The notes under the pieces: generated by a model
What the model was told of the DNA's origin: nothing
Databases searched by the model: none
Seen by the model: only the letters and a program-made list of their open reading frames with translations
Shown here: positions 1 to 6,299 of the stretch, one piece after another
How the letters are laid out: each line of letters opens with the position of its first letter
Position numbering within the stretch: the stretch's first letter is position 1
Assembly (NCBI GenBank): GCA_009699665.1
Contig: WLNS01000077.1
Coordinates: forward strand, 1-6,447
Origin: Actinomycetota bacterium
GTDB lineage: Bacteria > Actinomycetota > Actinomycetes > Actinomycetales > Microbacteriaceae
Length of the DNA stretch: 6,447 bases
Direction of reading: 5' to 3'
Program-made: the position numbers and the translations under genes

Positions 1-950
1 AATCCTGTCTCTGTATAGGTCAGCCCCTCTCGCTTACAGGCCGCGCGCACGAAGCCCCGGGCTGAGTTCAGGTGTGGACGCGCCATTGCCGGAAAGAGGT
101 GATGCTCGATCTGAAGGTTGAGCCCCCCGTACAGCATGCTCATCCAAAATCCGCCACGAACGTTTCGCGATGTCATCACCTGACGACGAAAGAAATCAAT
201 CTTCATGCCGGCCGAGATGAGGGGCATGCCCTTATGGTTCGGAGCGAAAGAGGCGCCCATGTAGATACCGAAGACGGCCATCTGCACGCCGATGAAAGCA
301 AAAGCCATCCCGGGGGGAAGCAGCCAAAAGACAACGGCGACGTAGGCGCCGAGGCGCACGGTAATCAAGCTGAGCTCAAGAAACCTGCCGGGAATCGGAC
401 GCCGCTCAAAGAGCGCGAGAGTCGAGCGCAGGTGCAGGTTGAGCCCCTCGAGCGTCAGAAGCGGGAAGAAAAGATAGCCCTGTCGGCGGGTTATCCAGGC
501 AAAGAACCCACGCCGGGTGCGCGCGTCCGCCTCGGTGAATGAAATGGTGTCGATCTCGATGTCCGGATCCTTGCCGACGGTGTTGGGGTGTTGGTGGTGA
601 CGCGTGTGTTTGTTCATCCACCACGCGTAACTGATGCCCACCACGCCGGTGGCCAGGATGCGACCCACCCGATCGTTGAGCCTGCCCGATGCAAACACTT
701 GCCGGTGCGAGGTTTCGTGCGTGAGAAAAGCAAACTGAGTCAGCACAACCCCCAACGCCGCAGCAATGAGCAACTGGTACCACGTGTCACCCAGCACGAT
801 GAATCCGTAGACCACTCCCGCCGTGGCCAAAACCAGAGATCCAAAAACGATGCCGTAAAACCCGTGCGCGCGGCGCATGAGGCCGGCCTCCTTGGCTGTC
901 GCCAGCACGAGCGCGTAGGCGCTCGGCCCGCGCTCCGGCGGGACACTCAT
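1..950 (-). CDS. Membrane fatty acid (acyl-CoA/acyl-lipid) desaturase, C-terminus cut by window edge
   Basis: Di-iron integral membrane desaturase that introduces a double bond into fatty acyl chains at the cytoplasmic membrane. Reading the minus strand from 950 gives 316 open codons to the left edge with no stop. All three histidine boxes are present: HETSH (residues 78-82), HTRHH (115-119) and QIEHH (280-284). The family-typical APNHKG lies at 236-241. Hydrophobic segments lie at about 31-54, 57-77, 97-111 and 197-235. Glutamine opening the third box is typical of the delta-5/delta-6 front-end-like group, but there is no N-terminal cytochrome b5 domain, so electrons should come from a separate ferredoxin or reductase. 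Probably about 30-50 residues are missing at the C-terminus. ATG 950 is preferred over in-frame ATG 956 because AGGA lies 5 bases upstream of it. It is divergent from the carboxylase gene. Substrate and regiospecificity cannot be read from the sequence. Confidence 0.93.
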   Translation of the reverse strand, partial: MSVPPERGPSAYALVLATAKEAGLMRRAHGFYGIVFGSLVLATAGVVYGFIVLGDTWYQLLIAAALGVVLTQFAFLTHETSHRQVFASGRLNDRVGRILATGVVGISYAWWMNKHTRHHQHPNTVGKDPDIEIDTISFTEADARTRRGFFAWITRRQGYLFFPLLTLEGLNLHLRSTLALFERRPIPGRFLELSLITVRLGAYVAVVFWLLPPGMAFAFIGVQMAVFGIYMGASFAPNHKGMPLISAGMKIDFFRRQVMTSRNVRGGFWMSMLYGGLNLQIEHHLFPAMARPHLNSARGFVRAACKREGLTYTETG

Positions 951-955
951 GCCCA

Positions 956-959
956 TCCT
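956..959 (-). promoter_or_regulatory. Possible ribosome binding site of the desaturase
   Basis: On the minus strand AGGA is followed by five bases and then ATG 950. The alternative ATG at 956 overlaps this motif and has no spaced Shine-Dalgarno sequence, so the motif favours 950 as the start. The spacing is on the short side. Confidence 0.4.
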
Positions 960-1078
960 GCTGCGGGGAGTTGTCGCTCGAACGGGACCGAGAGATGAAA
1001 CGAGTGAATTCACGGGCAATGCCGACCTGTCCGAATGGGTGGTCGACATTCCAGCCAACAAGTGAAGAAGGTTTCCTT

Positions 1079-1141
1079 ATGGGAACGCTAGCGCACGTGG
1101 CTGTGAGTTTGCGGCACCTTGTGGCTCACGGGCGAAAATAA
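1079..1141 (+). CDS. Possible 20-codon leader ORF upstream of accBC (weak)
   Basis: ATG 1079 opens 20 codons ending at TAA 1139-1141, giving a peptide that starts MGTLAHVAVS. It is preceded by GAAGAAGG (1064-1071) with 7 bases of spacing, a fair Shine-Dalgarno match. The same frame is open back to ATG 995, giving 48 codons, but that start has no spaced ribosome site. The peptide has no recognised family and a mixed composition. It ends 43 bases before the carboxylase start and could be a leader peptide or chance. If accBC is transcribed leaderless from about 1184, this ORF would be on a different, longer transcript. Confidence 0.2.
   Translation: MGTLAHVAVSLRHLVAHGRK
1101..1131 (+). promoter_or_regulatory. 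Small imperfect hairpin upstream of accBC
   Basis: GTGAG (1103-1107) pairs with CTCAC (1125-1129). Flanking C-G and U-G pairs extend the RNA stem to nine pairs (1101-1109 with 1123-1131), closing a 13-base loop. No T-run follows, so it is not a classical intrinsic terminator. GTGGCT also occurs twice here (1097-1102 and 1121-1126) at 24-base spacing, so the site could equally be a protein-binding site or chance. Confidence 0.2.
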
Positions 1142-1148
1142 CGTGGCG

Positions 1149-1177
1149 GGCACACCGGGGCTCAGGCTCGCTAGGCT
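1149..1177 (+). promoter_or_regulatory. Putative promoter giving a leaderless accBC mRNA
   Basis: TAGGCT at 1172-1177 fits the actinobacterial -10 pattern TAnnnT. With normal spacing the transcription start falls at 1184-1185, which is the A of the carboxylase ATG or the base before it. The candidate -35, GGCACA at 1149-1154 with a 17-base spacer, matches the consensus poorly. No Shine-Dalgarno sequence lies at the usual distance before ATG 1185, which agrees with a leaderless mRNA, a common arrangement in actinobacteria. Confidence 0.4.
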
Positions 1178-1184
1178 AAATGCC

Positions 1185-2960
1185 ATGTCTCGCATTCGCA
1201 AAGTGCTCATTGCCAACCGCGGTGAAATAGCCGTGCGCATCATTCGAGCAGCCCGTGATGCGCGCATCGGATCGGTGGCCGTGTATGCCGACCAAGACCG
1301 TGATGCCCTGCACGCCAAGCTCGCCGACGAGGCCTACGCATTGAACGGCACGACAAGTGCAGACACCTATCTGGTGATCGACAAGATTCTGGCCGTGGCT
1401 CGCCGCTCGGGTGCGAACGCCGTTCATCCGGGCTACGGATTCCTTGCCGAGAATGCCGAGTTTGCCCGCGCCGTGATCGACGCCGGCCTGATCTGGATTG
1501 GGCCGAGTCCCGAGGCCATCGAGCGCCTCGGCGACAAAGTCTCAGCCCGGCACGTCGCCGAAAAAGTGGGGGCGCCGCTGGCTCCCGGAACGCTCAACCC
1601 CGTAGCGAGTGCCGAAGAAATATTGGCCTTCGTTGACGAGCATGGTCTGCCCGTAGCCATCAAGGCGGCCTTTGGTGGCGGTGGCCGCGGCCTCAAGATT
1701 GCCCGCACGCGAAAAGAAGTTCCCGAAATGTTTGAGTCGGCAACGCGCGAAGCCATTGCGGCCTTTGGTCGCGGCGAGTGTTTTGTTGAGAAATACCTCG
1801 ACAAGCCTCGTCACGTCGAGACACAGTGCCTCGCCGACCAGCACGGCAACGTCGTTGTTGTTTCTACCCGCGACTGCTCACTGCAGCGTCGCCATCAGAA
1901 GCTTGTCGAAGAGGCACCGGCACCGTTCCTTTCCGAGAAGCAACTGAACGACCTTTACGCTTCGTCAAAAGCAATCCTGGCAGAGGTCGGCTATGTGGGT
2001 GCCGGCACCTGCGAGTTCCTTATCGGCGCCGACGGAACCGTCTCTTTTCTCGAGGTGAACACGCGCTTGCAGGTGGAGCACCCCGTCTCTGAAGAGGTGA
2101 CGGGCATCGACCTGGTGCGTGAGCAGTTCCGACTCGCCGAGGGCGGAGTTCTCGACTACTCCGATCCCCTCATCACGGGTCACTCCTTCGAGTTCCGCAT
2201 TAACGGTGAGGACGCCGGTCGCAACTTTATGCCGGCTCCCGGGCTCGTCCTTCAATTCAAAGTTCCCGGTGGACCGGGTGTTCGTGTTGACACCGGAGTG
2301 GCCGCCGGCGACGTCATTTCTGGATCCTTCGACTCGATGCTGGCAAAGCTCATCGTGACGGGATCAAATCGCGCTGAAGCCCTGGAGCGTGCCCGGAGGG
2401 CTCTCGACGAGTTCGAGGTTCACGGCCTTCCGACGGTTCTTCCTTTTCCTCGTGCCGTCGTGAACGATCCGGCTTTCGCCCCGGAGGGTGATGCTCCGTT
2501 CACGATCTACACGTCGTGGATCGAAACGGAATGGGACAACATCATTGAGCCCTGGAGCGGGGAGTCGGACGAGGTCGCTCGCGAGCCAAAACGTCGCCAT
2601 GTCACGGTAGAGGTGGACGGCCGTCGAATCGACGTTTCGCTGCCGACCAAACTACTGCGCGCCAACGCGGGTGACCTCGTAACCCTCGGTCCCGCGCCTC
2701 AGCGCAAGACTCCGGCCGGATCCGCCGCAGGTCCGTCGGGGGCTGCCGTTAAGGCGCCCATGCAGGCCACTGTCGTCAAGGTGGTGGTCACCGAGGGCCA
2801 GAAGGTGGTCAAGGGTGATCAGTTGCTCGTTCTCGAAGCCATGAAGATGGAGCAATCGGTCACCGCCCACAAAGACGGCCTCGTTCGATCGATTAGCGCA
2901 CCCGTTGGTGAAACGGTATCGAACGGTCATATTTTGTTGACGATCGAAGACCCCGCGTAA
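1185..2960 (+). CDS. accBC: Acyl-CoA carboxylase alpha chain (biotin carboxylase + biotin carrier protein)
   Basis: ATP-dependent carboxylation of its own biotin, which is then used by a separate AccD-type beta chain to carboxylate acetyl-, propionyl- or longer acyl-CoA. This supplies malonyl-CoA or methylmalonyl-CoA for fatty acid synthesis in the cytoplasm. From ATG 1185 it has 591 residues, the usual length for actinobacterial AccBC/AccA3. The N-terminal biotin carboxylase domain starts with VLIANRGEIAVRI (7-19). The ATP-grasp glycine loop is FGGGGRG (163-169), RRHQKLVEEAP spans 235-245, and the catalytic stretch EVNTRLQVEHP spans 290-300. R338 sits in FRIN, as in E. coli AccC. A Pro/Ala/Gly-rich linker (about 503-522) leads to the biotinyl domain with EAMKM, biotinylated at K554. 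A TTG at 1119 would add 22 residues of non-family sequence, so ATG 1185 was chosen. No carboxyltransferase gene is in the window; the partner must be encoded elsewhere. Its stop lies 4 bases from the convergent lpdA stop. Confidence 0.96.
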   Translation: MSRIRKVLIANRGEIAVRIIRAARDARIGSVAVYADQDRDALHAKLADEAYALNGTTSADTYLVIDKILAVARRSGANAVHPGYGFLAENAEFARAVIDAGLIWIGPSPEAIERLGDKVSARHVAEKVGAPLAPGTLNPVASAEEILAFVDEHGLPVAIKAAFGGGGRGLKIARTRKEVPEMFESATREAIAAFGRGECFVEKYLDKPRHVETQCLADQHGNVVVVSTRDCSLQRRHQKLVEEAPAPFLSEKQLNDLYASSKAILAEVGYVGAGTCEFLIGADGTVSFLEVNTRLQVEHPVSEEVTGIDLVREQFRLAEGGVLDYSDPLITGHSFEFRINGEDAGRNFMPAPGLVLQFKVPGGPGVRVDTGVAAGDVISGSFDSMLAKLIVTGSNRAEALERARRALDEFEVHGLPTVLPFPRAVVNDPAFAPEGDAPFTIYTSWIETEWDNIIEPWSGESDEVAREPKRRHVTVEVDGRRIDVSLPTKLLRANAGDLVTLGPAPQRKTPAGSAAGPSGAAVKAPMQATVVKVVVTEGQKVVKGDQLLVLEAMKMEQSVTAHKDGLVRSISAPVGETVSNGHILLTIEDPA

Positions 2961-2964
2961 CCTG

Positions 2965-4395
2965 CTAGTCGACTTTGTGCAGGGCCCGAGCGGCATCGGT
3001 GATCGAACCGGTCAGCGAAGGGTAGATAGCAAAGGCACGCGCGACATCATCTACGGTGAGCCGGTGTTCGACGGCCAGCGCTAACGGAAAAATGAGCTCG
3101 GAGGCATTCGGAGCGACAATCACGCCTCCAATGACCGTTCGTGACGTCGTGGTGGCGAAGATCTTGACGAAGCCATCGGTGATGCCCATCATCTTGGCGC
3201 GCGGGTTCTTCTCGAGGGGCAGCTTGTATACGGTGCCCCGAATGGTGCCTGCCTCGATATCGGCCTGTGTCCATCCGACCGTGGCAATCTCAGGCTGGGT
3301 AAAAATGTTGGCTGCCACGTTGAGCTCGTCAAACGGCTCCACGGCATCCCCGAGGGCGTGGAAGGCCGCCGTACGACCCTGCATCGAGGCCACTGACGCC
3401 AGGGGCATTGTCGCCGAACAGTCGCCCACGCCATAAATATTAAGAACGCTGGAGCGCGCCACACGATTCACCCGAATGTGGCCCGACTCGGTCATTTCAA
3501 CTCCGGCCTCGGCCAGGCCGATATCCGCAGTGTTCGGGATCGATCCCACCGCCATCAGCACGTGCGAGCCTGTCACGGCTGTGCCGTCGGCCAGGGTGAC
3601 GGTAACCGTTTCTCCCGAACGCTCGGCCGTGACGGCGCGAGCCCCCGAGAGGACGGTCATACCGCTACGGCGGAAGACGTCTTCGATAACCGTGGCCGCA
3701 TCGGCGTCTTCGCCCGGGAGCACCTGCGCTCGACTCGACACCAGGGTTACCTCTGAGCCGAGAGCGCGATACGCGCCCGCAAATTCAGCACCTGTGACAC
3801 CGGAACCCACCACGATGATGTGTTCAGGAACCTGGCTCAGCCCATAGAGCTGCGTCCAGGTGAGGATGCGCTCCCCGTCGGGGGTGGCGTCGGGCAGAAT
3901 GCGCGGCGACGCACCCACCGAAACAATGACGGTGTCGGCCTCAATACGATCAAAATCGGTACCCCCCGGCGCAGTCGAAATAATGACGGCCTCGGTTCCA
4001 TCGAGACGACCGTGCCCAGAGATGATGCGCACTCCCGCTTGAGTCAGTGCGGCGCTCATATCTTGAGACTGCTCGCTCGCCAGCAGCAACAGACGCTTAT
4101 TGACGTCGGCCAAGTTCACGGCGATTTCTGGCCGCTGCGCCTTTTCACTGTTCGCCCGAACAAAAAACTGAACGCCCAGATCCGCCGCGGTGTTGAGGCC
4201 CTGTGCCGCCGCGGCCGTTGCGATCAACGTTTTAGAGGGGACGACGTCGGTGAGCACGGCAGCGCCACCGACTCCCGTTCGCTCAATCAGGGTTACATCG
4301 GCACCCAACTGGGCAGCCGAAAGGGCAGCGGCATAACCCCCTGGACCACCGCCCAACACCACCACGCGCTGTGTGCGCTCAAATCCATAGGCCAT
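2965..4395 (-). CDS. lpdA: LpdA-type NAD(P)H:quinone oxidoreductase (flavoprotein disulfide reductase fold, no redox disulfide)
   Basis: Two-dinucleotide-binding FAD flavoprotein of 476 residues, predicted to oxidise NAD(P)H and reduce quinones in the cytoplasm. FAD-binding LGGGPGGYAA lies at 14-23, the NAD(P)-binding VVGSGVTGAEFA at 195-206, the second FAD motif YGVGDC at 321-326, and the dimerisation domain from about 360. The place where dihydrolipoamide dehydrogenases carry the CxxxxC pair reads GGAAVLTDVVPSK (43-55), with no cysteine. The C-terminal catalytic His-Glu region reads YPSLTGSIT (458-466), with Tyr for His. Both changes match Mycobacterium tuberculosis LpdA (Rv3303c), reported as a quinone reductase rather than a lipoamide dehydrogenase. 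Automatic annotation as dihydrolipoyl dehydrogenase would be misleading. ATG 4395 is chosen because the longer frame to 4452 adds 19 residues before the Rossmann fold with no family character. GGGGG lies just upstream as a weak ribosome site. The physiological quinone and the cofactor preference are not visible. Confidence 0.93.
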   Translation of the reverse strand: MAYGFERTQRVVVLGGGPGGYAAALSAAQLGADVTLIERTGVGGAAVLTDVVPSKTLIATAAAAQGLNTAADLGVQFFVRANSEKAQRPEIAVNLADVNKRLLLLASEQSQDMSAALTQAGVRIISGHGRLDGTEAVIISTAPGGTDFDRIEADTVIVSVGASPRILPDATPDGERILTWTQLYGLSQVPEHIIVVGSGVTGAEFAGAYRALGSEVTLVSSRAQVLPGEDADAATVIEDVFRRSGMTVLSGARAVTAERSGETVTVTLADGTAVTGSHVLMAVGSIPNTADIGLAEAGVEMTESGHIRVNRVARSSVLNIYGVGDCSATMPLASVASMQGRTAAFHALGDAVEPFDELNVAANIFTQPEIATVGWTQADIEAGTIRGTVYKLPLEKNPRAKMMGITDGFVKIFATTTSRTVIGGVIVAPNASELIFPLALAVEHRLTVDDVARAFAIYPSLTGSITDAARALHKVD

Positions 4396-4424
4396 GCCCC
4401 CATTCTGCCGGTAGACGGCGTCAG

Positions 4425-4430
4425 ACCCTA
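4425..4430 (-). promoter_or_regulatory. Possible -10 element of lpdA (weak)
   Basis: On the minus strand TAGGGT (4430 to 4425) fits TAnnnT and would start transcription near 4418, giving a leader of about 23 bases before ATG 4395. No acceptable -35 hexamer is found 16-18 bases upstream. The small odd palindrome GACGGCGTC (4414-4422) covers the predicted start point. Confidence 0.25.
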
Positions 4431-4456
4431 CGCGGTGCCTATGCCCCGCCACTCAG

Positions 4457-4485
4457 GGGACAGAAACGGCGCACGCCCCTAAAGT
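4457..4485 (+). promoter_or_regulatory. Promoter for the short ORF and phospho-sugar mutase
   Basis: GGGACA (4457-4462, 4 of 6 against TTGACA) and TAAAGT (4480-4485, 4 of 6 against TATAAT, fitting TAnnnT) are separated by exactly 17 bases. The predicted +1 is 4492, the A of an ATG that opens a 32-codon ORF, so the transcript would be leaderless. An inverted pair AGGGG (4455-4459) and CCCCT (4476-4480) overlaps both hexamers and could be an operator. Confidence 0.5.
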
Positions 4486-4491
4486 TAAGCC

Positions 4492-4590
4492 ATGAGTTCA
4501 GCCGCCCGACGACAGGAATGGTGCCCACGCGCCGTTGCGCCTGCGCAGAAGGTTTGTCTGGTCAGCACGTGTAGAGGTTTCGCGCACTGA
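4492..4590 (+). CDS. Possible leaderless 32-residue peptide overlapping the mutase start
   Basis: ATG 4492 sits at the predicted transcription start of the promoter at 4457-4485. The frame runs 32 codons to TGA 4588-4590, which overlaps the mutase ATG (4590-4592) as TGATG, an arrangement typical of translational coupling. The peptide begins MSSAARRQEW and contains three separated cysteines (C11, C22, C27), several arginines and no membrane segment. No family is recognised. Codon use is undistinguished and includes the rare AGA, so the protein itself may not matter; a regulatory leader role is possible. The alternative is that the stretch is only the 5' untranslated region of the mutase, with AGAGG (4573-4577) serving as its ribosome site at a long 12-base spacing. 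Only three bases of the overlap favour coupling, so confidence is limited. Confidence 0.35.
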   Translation: MSSAARRQEWCPRAVAPAQKVCLVSTCRGFAH

Positions 4591-6299
4591 TGGCCATCGA
4601 TTTCAAGACCAAAGACCTGATCGCGCAGGCTCGTGCGTGGGCCGATGCAGACCCGGACGCGAGCACGCGTGCCGAAGCGACGGTGCTGATTGCTCGCGCC
4701 GAGGCCGGAGATCGGTTTGCGGTTGAAAAACTTCACGCTGCCTTCGGTCAGCGACTCACCTTTGGCACTTCGGGGCTTCGGGCCCGCCTGGGTGCTGGGC
4801 CGGCGCGCATGAACCGTGTGGTCGTGTGCCAAACAGCTGCGGGTCTTGCTCAGTACCTATGGGAAGCCGGTGCCTCGATCACTGGGCCATCCGTGATTCG
4901 CACGTCGCGGGCGAGTGGTGATCAGCCCATCGTTGTCATTGGTTTCGATGCACGTGCGAATTCTGAGTTGTTCGCCCGGGATACTGCTGAGATTATGTCT
5001 GGCGCAAAGGTTCGCGCCATTCTGTTGCCGGGTCCAATCCCCACGCCCGTTTTGGCTTTTGCCGTGCGGGAACTCGATGCCGACGCTGGCGTAATGGTGA
5101 CGGCGAGTCACAATCCCGTGGGCGATAACGGCTACAAGGTCTACCTCGGCGGAATTCATCGGGGTGCCCAAATTGTCAGTCCCGTCGACGCTGAGATATC
5201 TCGGCGAATTGACCAGGTGGCGTCGTCAAAATCGCTGATCGACATGCCCCGGGCGGAATTCGAGCGAGCGGGTTCAGACATCGTCGACGCCTATGTCGCC
5301 CGCACAGCGGCCCTCGTTCCTGAGCCCATCTTTCGACCGCGGGTGGCCTACACGGCACTTCACGGGGTCGGAGGCGACACCTTTCGTCGCGTGTTGCGCG
5401 CAGCGGGATATGACATGCCCATTCCAGTTCTTGAACAGGACGAACCCGACGGCACGTTTCCGACCGCAGCAATTCCCAATCCTGAAGAACCCGGCGTGCT
5501 CGACCGAGTCTTTGCCCTAGCGCACGAAATTGGCGCCCAGATTGTGCTCGCGCATGACCCCGATGCTGACCGTCTTGCCGTCGGGGTCCCCGTGCCTGAC
5601 GCTTCGGGCGGTCCGCCGACCTTTAGGCGCCTCACCGGAAACCAGGTAGGACTGCTCTTGGGGTGGTGGGCGTGCGATCGTGCGTCGCGAGCCGGTCGCC
5701 TGGAGGGATCCCTCGCCTGCAGTGTGGTCTCATCCCCCGCTATGGAATCGCTGGGCACGTCGTTCGGTTATCAGGTTGTTCGCACGCTGTCTGGCTTTAA
5801 GTGGATTGCCCGCGTGCCTCAACTGCTCTTTGGATTCGAGGAAGCGATGGGATACCTCATTAACCCAGAGACCGTGCACGACAAAGACGGAATCTCGGCC
5901 GGACTCGCGATTATGGGTATCGCCAGCGACCTGCACGCTTCGGGTCAGACCATTCTCGAAAAGGTAACCGAACTTGGCCAGGCGCACGGTGCCTACGTCA
6001 GCAGCCAGCTGTCAATGCGCACCGAGGTTGATCGCATTGAAAAGACAATGGTTGATCTGCGCAAGACGCCACCGGCAGAACTCGGTGGCTCAGCGATTGT
6101 CTCTGTTGACGACTACAGTCGAGGCTTCCAGCGCCTTCCCCCGTCCAACCTGTTGGCGTGGCACCTAGCCAACGGCACGCGCGTGATGATGCGACCCAGT
6201 GGCACCGAAGCCAAGCTCAAGGTTTATGTGGATGCCACGTCGAATGATGCCCTCGACCGTGTGGATGCCGATATTCGAGCGCTCTTTCAGTCCAGCTAG
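4590..6299 (+). CDS. Phospho-sugar mutase (PGM2/PmmB-like alpha-D-phosphohexomutase)
   Basis: Interconverts the 1-phosphate and 6-phosphate (or 5-phosphate for pentoses) forms of sugars through a phosphoserine enzyme in the cytoplasm. The 569-residue length suits the PGM2/PgcA/PmmB branch. All four active-site loops are seen: catalytic TASHNP with S173 (171-176), the metal loop DPDADR (323-328), the sugar-recognition loop GFEEAMGY (415-422), and the phosphate-binding RPSGTE (535-540). The N-terminal TFGTSGLRARLGAGPARMN (57-75) is also typical. ATG 4590 is followed by a helix-rich start that fits the family, so this start is well supported. M. tuberculosis PmmB (Rv3308) and B. subtilis PgcA are relatives. 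Glucose, mannose and pentose phosphates are all possible substrates, and the sequence alone does not decide. The gene starts at a TGATG overlap with a short ORF and ends in a CTAG shared with the opposite gene. Confidence 0.95.
   Translation: MAIDFKTKDLIAQARAWADADPDASTRAEATVLIARAEAGDRFAVEKLHAAFGQRLTFGTSGLRARLGAGPARMNRVVVCQTAAGLAQYLWEAGASITGPSVIRTSRASGDQPIVVIGFDARANSELFARDTAEIMSGAKVRAILLPGPIPTPVLAFAVRELDADAGVMVTASHNPVGDNGYKVYLGGIHRGAQIVSPVDAEISRRIDQVASSKSLIDMPRAEFERAGSDIVDAYVARTAALVPEPIFRPRVAYTALHGVGGDTFRRVLRAAGYDMPIPVLEQDEPDGTFPTAAIPNPEEPGVLDRVFALAHEIGAQIVLAHDPDADRLAVGVPVPDASGGPPTFRRLTGNQVGLLLGWWACDRASRAGRLEGSLACSVVSSPAMESLGTSFGYQVVRTLSGFKWIARVPQLLFGFEEAMGYLINPETVHDKDGISAGLAIMGIASDLHASGQTILEKVTELGQAHGAYVSSQLSMRTEVDRIEKTMVDLRKTPPAELGGSAIVSVDDYSRGFQRLPPSNLLAWHLANGTRVMMRPSGTEAKLKVYVDATSNDALDRVDADIRALFQSS

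Larger units (their letters stand above)
951..1184. other. Divergent intergenic spacer between desaturase and acyl-CoA carboxylase
   Basis: This 234-base spacer must carry the start signals of both flanking genes. On the plus side a -10-like TAGGCT lies just before the carboxylase ATG. On the minus side the only candidate I see is TTGCCC with a 17-base spacer before ATCTCT in the 984-1018 area, which is a poor match. The spacer also holds a weak short ORF (1079-1141, in frame back to ATG 995) and a 9-pair hairpin at 1101-1131. No known riboswitch or operator was recognised. Confidence 0.6.

Noticed and set aside
72..542. Plus-strand open frames at 72-542 and 588-998
   Set aside because: They lie antisense to the desaturase, whose three histidine boxes and membrane segments are unmistakable. 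Their compositions (His/Arg/Pro-rich) look like shadow frames.
1119..1184. Longer accBC start at TTG 1119 adding 22 residues
   Set aside because: The added residues do not resemble the family, whose members begin just before VLIANRGEIA. ATG 1185 gives the usual 591 residues and has a fitting -10 element.
2965..4395. Dihydrolipoamide dehydrogenase or mycothione reductase assignment
   Set aside because: Both need the active-site cysteine pair and the C-terminal catalytic His, and neither is present.
4396..4452. Longer lpdA start at 4452 adding 19 residues
   Set aside because: The extension precedes the FAD-binding strand without family character and would overlap the likely promoter region. 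ATG 4395 gives a normal N-terminus.
3820..4482. 220-codon plus-strand frame antisense to lpdA
   Set aside because: It is the mirror of a clearly coding flavoprotein frame, shows no domain, and runs through the lpdA promoter region.
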